Source of the DNA: Aquipseudomonas alcaligenes NBRC 14159
GTDB lineage: Bacteria; Pseudomonadota; Gammaproteobacteria; Pseudomonadales; Pseudomonadaceae
Reading direction: 5' to 3'
NCBI RefSeq assembly: GCF_000467105.1
Contig: NZ_BATI01000003.1
Coordinates: forward strand, 124,001-188,000
Length of the DNA stretch: 64,000 bases
Program-made: the position numbers and the translations under genes
Shown here: positions 59,568 through 64,000 of the stretch, in pieces
Layout of the letters: each line of letters begins with the position of its first letter
Numbering within the stretch: the first letter of the stretch is position 1
Notes under the pieces: generated by a model
Told to the model about the DNA's origin: nothing
Seen by the model: the letters and a program-made list of their open reading frames with translations, nothing else
Databases searched by the model: none

Positions 59568-60332
59568 ATGAATCGTAATCCGTTGATTCGATTGTGTTTT
59601 TCGCTGTTTATCGGGATCGCGGCAAGCCTCTCTGCCGTCGCCCAGGCGGCCGCCATGACGGCCGCCGAACAGGTACAGGTGTACGCCAGCCGCGCCACCA
59701 GCAGCCTGCTGCTGGTCCGTGGCGAGGGCTTCCAGGAAGAGCATCTGACCCGCCTGGAGAAGGATATTGCCGATCTGGAGACATCCGCCCAGGCTGCCAT
59801 GAGCGCCAGTTCGGAAATTCCCGGATTGACCACCAAACTTGTTACCCAGTTACGCCTGGGTGTTTCCTTTGGCCCCAACGAAGACAACATGCCCTGGGAA
59901 TATCCCCAGGATCTGGCCAAGGCCCTGCGCGAACTGCTGACTGTGGCGCGCGGCGTACCGGATGCCGACCCGCTCGGTGAACTGCCGGCCCAGGTCGAGT
60001 ACCTGGCCGTGCAGTACCTCAGCCGTTCCTACATTGGCAGCTTTGAAATCGCGCGTGAGCAGCCGGACAACTATGTCGGCCAGGACGAGCGCATCCTGGT
60101 GCCGCAGATCGACAAGGAACTGGGCAGCCTGGACGGCAAGGCCAACCCCGCCGTGGCCAAGCTGCAGACCCGCTGGAAGTTCCTGCGCGCCGCCCTGATG
60201 GACATGAACAGCGGCAGCAATGCCCTGGCCAGTGCCTCCGGCCGCGCCTTCGCGCCAACCACCGTGGACCGCCACACGCGCTCTATGACCGGTCAGTGGA
60301 TGGGACTCGGCCAGGTCGCCGGCTCGCTCTGA
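59568..60332 (+). CDS. Secreted helical protein of unknown function
   Basis: 254 residues with a signal peptide (MNRNPLIRLCFSLFIGIAASLSAVAQAAA). The mature part is mostly helical (HLTRLEKDIADLETSAQAAM; PAVAKLQTRWKFLRAALMDM), without cysteines and without a motif I recognise. It has its own leader of about 140 bases after the cysA hairpin and a good terminator, so it is a separate unit. It may form a periplasmic helical bundle. Confidence 0.75.
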   Translation: MNRNPLIRLCFSLFIGIAASLSAVAQAAAMTAAEQVQVYASRATSSLLLVRGEGFQEEHLTRLEKDIADLETSAQAAMSASSEIPGLTTKLVTQLRLGVSFGPNEDNMPWEYPQDLAKALRELLTVARGVPDADPLGELPAQVEYLAVQYLSRSYIGSFEIAREQPDNYVGQDERILVPQIDKELGSLDGKANPAVAKLQTRWKFLRAALMDMNSGSNALASASGRAFAPTTVDRHTRSMTGQWMGLGQVAGSL

Positions 60333-60351
60333 GCCCCGCGGCGGTAGAACA

Positions 60352-60375
60352 AGCCGGGTCATTGCCCGGCTTTTT
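60352..60375 (+). terminator. Terminator of the secreted-protein gene
   Basis: AGCCGGG / CCCGGCT (60352-60358, 60365-60371) with a T5 tract and position 20 bases after the stop. Confidence 0.88.
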
Positions 60376-60383
60376 CATGCCCG

Positions 60384-61283
60384 TCACGCACCGCGATACT
60401 CGCGCGCCGCCTGCAGCAGCCAGTCGCGGAAGGCGCGCAGGGCCGCGGACTCGACCTTGCGCTCGGGGATCATCAGCCGGTAGGCCCTGTCGCTGCTCAG
60501 CAGTGCCGCCGGGTGCGCCGGCACCAGAAGGCCGGCGTCCAGCTCGCGCTGGATGAGAAACGGCGGGATCAGCGCCACGCCCATGCCATGCATGGCCGCC
60601 TGGGCCAGCATGGAGAACAGCTCGTAGCGCGGCCCGCTCATGTCGCGCGGCACATTCAGGCCCTGCGCGGCGAACCACTGGCGCCAGGCGTAGGGCCGGG
60701 TGCTCTGCTGCAGCAGCGGCAGGTTGGCCAGCTCGGCGGCGGTGAACTGCGTACGCTCGCCCAGCAGCTCGGGGCTGCACACCGGCAGCGGCTCCTCGGG
60801 CATCAGGTAGTGCGCCTCGGTACCCGACCAGTCGCCATCGCCGAAATAGATGGCGGCATCGAAGCTGGTATCGGCGAACAGGAAGGGCCGGGTGCGGTTG
60901 GTCAGGTGCACCGTGACCTCCGGGTGCAGGCGCTGGAACTCCTTGAGGCGGGGCACCAGCCACTGGGTGGCGAAGGTCGGCACCACGGCCAGCTCCAACC
61001 CCTGGGCACCCTGCTGGCCCATGGCGGCCAGGGTGTCGCGCTCCACCGCATCCAGCTGCGCCGCCACCTTGCGGCTGTAGGCCAGGCCCGCCTCGGTCAG
61101 CTTCACGCCACGCCGTGAGCGACGGAACAGCTCGATGCCGAGGAATTCCTCCAGCCCGGCGATCTGCCGGCACACGGCGCTCTGGGTCAGCGCCAGCTCG
61201 TCGGCAGCCTTGGTGAAGCTCTGGTGACGGGCGGCCGACTCGAAGGCCACCAGGGCCGCGGTGCTGGGAATCTTGCGACGCAT
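60384..61283 (-). CDS. gcdR: LysR family regulator GcdR
   Basis: 299 residues. N-terminal winged HTH (SFTKAADELALTQSAVCRQIAGLEEFLG) and an effector domain of the GcvA subgroup (PRLKEFQRLHPEVTVHLTNRTRPF). In pseudomonads GcdR is divergent from gcdH and activates glutarate/glutaryl-CoA catabolism. The same arrangement is seen here, with 178 bases between the start codons. Confidence 0.92.
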   Translation of the reverse strand: MRRKIPSTAALVAFESAARHQSFTKAADELALTQSAVCRQIAGLEEFLGIELFRRSRRGVKLTEAGLAYSRKVAAQLDAVERDTLAAMGQQGAQGLELAVVPTFATQWLVPRLKEFQRLHPEVTVHLTNRTRPFLFADTSFDAAIYFGDGDWSGTEAHYLMPEEPLPVCSPELLGERTQFTAAELANLPLLQQSTRPYAWRQWFAAQGLNVPRDMSGPRYELFSMLAQAAMHGMGVALIPPFLIQRELDAGLLVPAHPAALLSSDRAYRLMIPERKVESAALRAFRDWLLQAAREYRGA

Positions 61284-61348
61284 CTATGCCTAAGCCTCAC
61301 TCATAAGCAGCAAAAAAGCTGATCCAGGCTATCTCGAAGTGAATTTTA

Positions 61349-61364
61349 CGCACAACAGCGTGCG
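61349..61364. promoter_or_regulatory. GcdR operator candidate
   Basis: CGCAC-AACAGC-GTGCG, a perfect 5+5 dyad in the gcdR/gcdH gap with T-rich left and A-rich right flanks (TTTTA ... AAATA), fitting a LysR-type T-N11-A site. Confidence 0.45.
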
Positions 61365-61461
61365 AAATACTCGTTTGCCGCCCGCGCCGCGCGGGCCTAG
61401 TCTTTCTCCACTGCCCGGCTTCGCGCCGGCCCTTCACTGCCAACGCTTCGAGGATTGCACC

Positions 61462-62643
61462 ATGGCCGCCAAGGCAAGCTTCAACTGGATCGACCCGCTC
61501 CTGCTGGACCAGCAGCTGACCGAAGAAGAGCGCATGGTGCGCGACAGCGCCCAGCAGTTCGCCGCCGACAAGCTGGCCCCGCGCGTGCTGGAGGCCTTCC
61601 GCCACGAGCAGACCGACCCGAAGATCTTCCGCGAGATGGGCGAGACCGGCCTGCTCGGCGCCACCATTCCCGAAACCTACGGCGGTAGCGGCCTGAACTA
61701 CGTGTGCTACGGCCTGATCGCCCGCGAAGTGGAGCGCATCGACTCCGGCTACCGCTCGATGATGAGCGTGCAGTCGTCGCTGGTGATGGTGCCGATCCAC
61801 GAGTTCGGCAATGAAGCCACCAAACAGAAGTACCTGCCCAAGCTGGCATCCGGCGAGTACATCGGCTGCTTCGGCCTGACCGAGCCGAACCACGGCTCCG
61901 ACCCGGGCTCGATGATCACCCGCGCCAAGAAGGTCGACGGCGGCTACCGCCTGACCGGCAGCAAGATGTGGATCACCAACAGCCCGATCGCCGACGTGTT
62001 CGTGGTCTGGGCCAAGGACGACGCCGGCGAAATCCGCGGCTTCGTCCTGGAAAAAGGCTGGCAAGGCCTGTCCGCGCCGGCCATCCACGGCAAGGTCGGC
62101 CTGCGCGCCTCGATCACCGGCGAAATCGTCATGGACAACGTGTTCTGCCCCGAGGAGAACGCCTTCCCCGACGTGCGCGGCCTGAAGGGCCCGTTCACCT
62201 GCCTCAACTCCGCCCGCTACGGCATCAGCTGGGGCGCCCTGGGCGCCGCCGAGTTCTGCTGGCACACCGCGCGCCAGTACACCTTGGACCGCACCCAGTT
62301 CGGTCGCCCGCTGGCACAGACCCAGCTGATCCAGAAGAAGCTGGCCGACATGCAGACCGAGATCACCCTGGCCCTGCAAGGCTGCCTGCGCCTGGGCCGG
62401 ATGAAGGACGAGGGCACCGCCGCGGTGGAAATCACCTCGATCATGAAGCGCAACAGCTGCGGCAAGGCACTGGATATCGCGCGCATGGCCCGCGACATGA
62501 TGGGCGGCAACGGCATCAGCGACGAGTTCGGCGTGGCCCGCCACCTGGTCAACCTGGAGGTGGTCAACACCTACGAGGGCACTCACGACGTCCACGCACT
62601 GATCCTCGGCCGCGCGCAGACCGGCCTGCAGGCGTTCTTCTAA
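61462..62643 (+). CDS. gcdH: Glutaryl-CoA dehydrogenase
   Basis: A 393-residue acyl-CoA dehydrogenase that oxidises and decarboxylates glutaryl-CoA to crotonyl-CoA in lysine/5-aminovalerate and glutarate breakdown. The catalytic base is Glu372 in [12 protein letters not shown]; flavin motifs [17 protein letters not shown] and [17 protein letters not shown]; the GcdH-specific [17 protein letters not shown] segment. AGG precedes ATG 61462. A repeat separates it from the CoA-transferase gene. Confidence 0.96.
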   Translation: MAAKASFNWIDPLLLDQQLTEEERMVRDSAQQFAADKLAPRVLEAFRHEQTDPKIFREMGETGLLGATIPETYGGSGLNYVCYGLIAREVERIDSGYRSMMSVQSSLVMVPIHEFGNEATKQKYLPKLASGEYIGCFGLTEPNHGSDPGSMITRAKKVDGGYRLTGSKMWITNSPIADVFVVWAKDDAGEIRGFVLEKGWQGLSAPAIHGKVGLRASITGEIVMDNVFCPEENAFPDVRGLKGPFTCLNSARYGISWGALGAAEFCWHTARQYTLDRTQFGRPLAQTQLIQKKLADMQTEITLALQGCLRLGRMKDEGTAAVEITSIMKRNSCGKALDIARMARDMMGGNGISDEFGVARHLVNLEVVNTYEGTHDVHALILGRAQTGLQAFF

Positions 62644-62665
62644 GTCACTTTGGCCGCGCGCGCCT

Positions 62666-62769
62666 CTCTCCCCTCGCCCATTTATGGGAGAGGGGCAGGG
62701 GGAGAGGGCGATGTTTCGGCGCACCTACCTTCCCTCTCCCTAGCCCTCTTCCGCTAGCGGGAGAGGGGA
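62666..62769. repeat. CCCTCTCCC palindromic repeat, copy E (gcdH to CoA-transferase gap)
   Basis: A two-hairpin element: CTCTCCCCTCGCCCATTTAT-GGGAGAGGGG on the left and CCCTCTTCCGCTAGCGGGAG on the right with inverted CCCTCTCCC / GGGAGAGGG cores. It fills most of the 144-base gap. Confidence 0.85.
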
Positions 62770-62787
62770 CTTCTCCGAGAGATCCAT

Positions 62788-64000
62788 ATGCCCGGCGCCC
62801 TGTCCCATCTGCGTGTTCTCGACCTGTCCCGCGTGCTCGCCGGCCCCTGGGCCGGGCAGATCCTCGCCGACCTCGGCGCCGAGGTGATCAAGGTCGAGCG
62901 TCCCGGCAGTGGCGACGATACCCGTCACTGGGGACCGCCCTATATCAAGGATGGCGCCGGCAACGACAGCCGCGAAGCGGCCTACTTCCAGTGCGCCAAC
63001 CGCAACAAGCAGTCGCTGACCCTGGACTTCACCCAGCCCGAGGGCCAGCGCCTGGTGCGCGAACTGGCGGCGCAGTGCGACGTGCTGCTGGAAAACTTCA
63101 AGGTCGGCGGCCTGGCCGCCTACGGCCTCGACTATGCCTCGTTGAAAGCGGTCAACCCGCGACTGATCTACTGCTCGATCACCGGCTTCGGGCAGGACGG
63201 GCCCTACGCCAGGCGGGCAGGCTACGACTTCATGATCCAGGGCCTCGGCGGCATGATGAGCCTGACCGGCAAGCCCGATGGTGAGGAGGGTGGCGGTCCC
63301 ATGAAGACCGGCGTCGCCCTCACCGACCTGCTCACCGGCCTGTACGCCGCCATCGGCGTGCAGGCCGCCCTGGCGCATCGCGACAAGACCGGCGAAGGCC
63401 AGTATGTCGACGTGGCGCTGCTCGACGTACAGGTGGCCTGCCTGGCCAACCAGGCGATGAACTACCTGGCCACCGGCGTGGCCCCCCGGCGCATGGGCAA
63501 CGCCCACCCGAACATCGTGCCCTACCAGGACTTCCCCAGCGCCGACGGCAACTTCATCCTCGCCGTGGGCAACGACGGGCAATTCCGCAAGTTTTGCGAG
63601 GTCGCCGGCCTACCGGCTTTGGCCGACGACCCGCGTTTTTCCAGCAACAAGGCGCGGGTCGATCACCGCGCCGAGCTGATCCCCCTGCTGCGCCAGGCCA
63701 CGGTGTTCAAGAGCACCGCCGAATGGGTCACGCTGTTGGAGGCGGCCGGCGTGCCCTGCGGGCCGATCAACGACCTGGCCCAGGTGTTCGCCGACCCGCA
63801 GGTCCAGGCCCGCGGCCTGCGCCTCGATCTGCCCAACAGCCTGGGCAGCAGCACGCCCCAGGTGGCCAGCCCGCTGCGCCTGTCCGCCAGCCCGGTCGAA
63901 TACCGCAACGCGCCGCCGCTGCTCGGCGAGCACAGCGACGATGTGCTGCAGCGCCTGCTCGGCCTGGATCAGCAGCAGATTGCCGCGCTGCGCAGTGCCG
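62788..64000 (+). CDS. gcdG: Class III CoA-transferase (glutarate/succinate type), cut by the window end
   Basis: 404 codons are visible from ATG 62788 and no stop occurs before the window end; the family is about 400-410 residues, so only a few codons are missing. It begins LSHLRVLDLSRVLAGPWAGQ and has AEVIKVERPGSGDDTRHWGP for CoA, with the likely catalytic Asp147 in GYDFMIQGLGGMMS. Following gcdH, it would transfer CoA to glutarate, feeding GcdH, as GcdG does in P. aeruginosa. Substrate inferred from context. Confidence 0.9.
   Translation, partial: MPGALSHLRVLDLSRVLAGPWAGQILADLGAEVIKVERPGSGDDTRHWGPPYIKDGAGNDSREAAYFQCANRNKQSLTLDFTQPEGQRLVRELAAQCDVLLENFKVGGLAAYGLDYASLKAVNPRLIYCSITGFGQDGPYARRAGYDFMIQGLGGMMSLTGKPDGEEGGGPMKTGVALTDLLTGLYAAIGVQAALAHRDKTGEGQYVDVALLDVQVACLANQAMNYLATGVAPRRMGNAHPNIVPYQDFPSADGNFILAVGNDGQFRKFCEVAGLPALADDPRFSSNKARVDHRAELIPLLRQATVFKSTAEWVTLLEAAGVPCGPINDLAQVFADPQVQARGLRLDLPNSLGSSTPQVASPLRLSASPVEYRNAPPLLGEHSDDVLQRLLGLDQQQIAALRSA

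Overview
The window is chromosomal DNA of a Pseudomonas species. It is GC-rich, densely coded and carries gene sets typical of the genus: the spu polyamine operon, aguRBA, ptsP with rppH, ssuEADCBF with lsfA, oscA-sbp-cysTWA, and gcdR/gcdH. From memory, much of the gene order follows P. aeruginosa PAO1 read in reverse (the PA0337-PA0329 block, then PA0305-PA0292, PA0286-PA0285 and PA0284-PA0280). No rRNA, tRNA, CRISPR array, transposase or prophage gene was seen.

Layout. 1-8.7 kb is housekeeping: an SdiA-regulated-like gene end, a DUF1508 protein, rpiA, ilvA, two small membrane proteins, a solute-binding protein gene broken by an in-frame stop, a HAD phosphatase, rppH and ptsP. 8.7-13.6 kb holds an exported FAD oxidase, an AraC regulator and a penicillin/AHL acylase (HacB-like). 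13.6-14.65 kb is a secreted-protein gene lying between two 63-bp near-identical direct repeats, each carrying a bidirectional terminator. 14.6-29.9 kb is a polyamine/agmatine block: spuABCDEFGH on the minus strand, divergent spuI, a further polyamine-type binding protein, and aguR-aguBA. Agmatine taken up by the cell would go through AguA and AguB to putrescine, which the Spu enzymes then degrade. desA and a GGDEF-EAL protein follow.

33.5-59.4 kb is dominated by sulfur scavenging. The minus-strand unit lsfA-ssuEADCBF (peroxiredoxin, flavin reductase, sulfonate ABC transporter, monooxygenase, molbindin) diverges from a sulfate-binding protein gene. Next come a LysE-type exporter, a second sulfonate/sulfate-ester-type ABC transporter with an OprD-family porin, and a divergent binding protein plus an SfnB-like flavoprotein. 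Then come a small CxxC protein, an amidase, a chemoreceptor, an AAA+ protein of the sigma54-activator family without a DNA-binding domain, an RBBP9-type hydrolase, a diguanylate cyclase, and oscA-sbp-cysT-cysW-cysA. Four intergenic regions in this block share AT-rich AGAATAA/TTATTC motifs in palindromes or repeats, which suggests one common sulfur regulator (CysB is the obvious candidate).

59.5-64 kb holds a secreted protein of unknown function and the glutaryl-CoA branch: gcdR, gcdH and a CoA-transferase cut by the window end.

Five copies of a CCCTCTCCC/GGGAGAGGG palindromic repeat and two other palindrome types lie between genes, several of them inside operons (aguB-aguA, ssuA-ssuD, ssuD-ssuC, ssuB-ssuF, gcdH-CoA-transferase, sbp-cysT). 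The most unusual observations are the duplicated terminator around the secreted-protein gene, the DNA-binding-less AAA+ protein with a degenerate GAFTGA loop, the shared motif of the sulfur block, and the nonsense mutation in the binding-protein gene at 4.3-5.1 kb.
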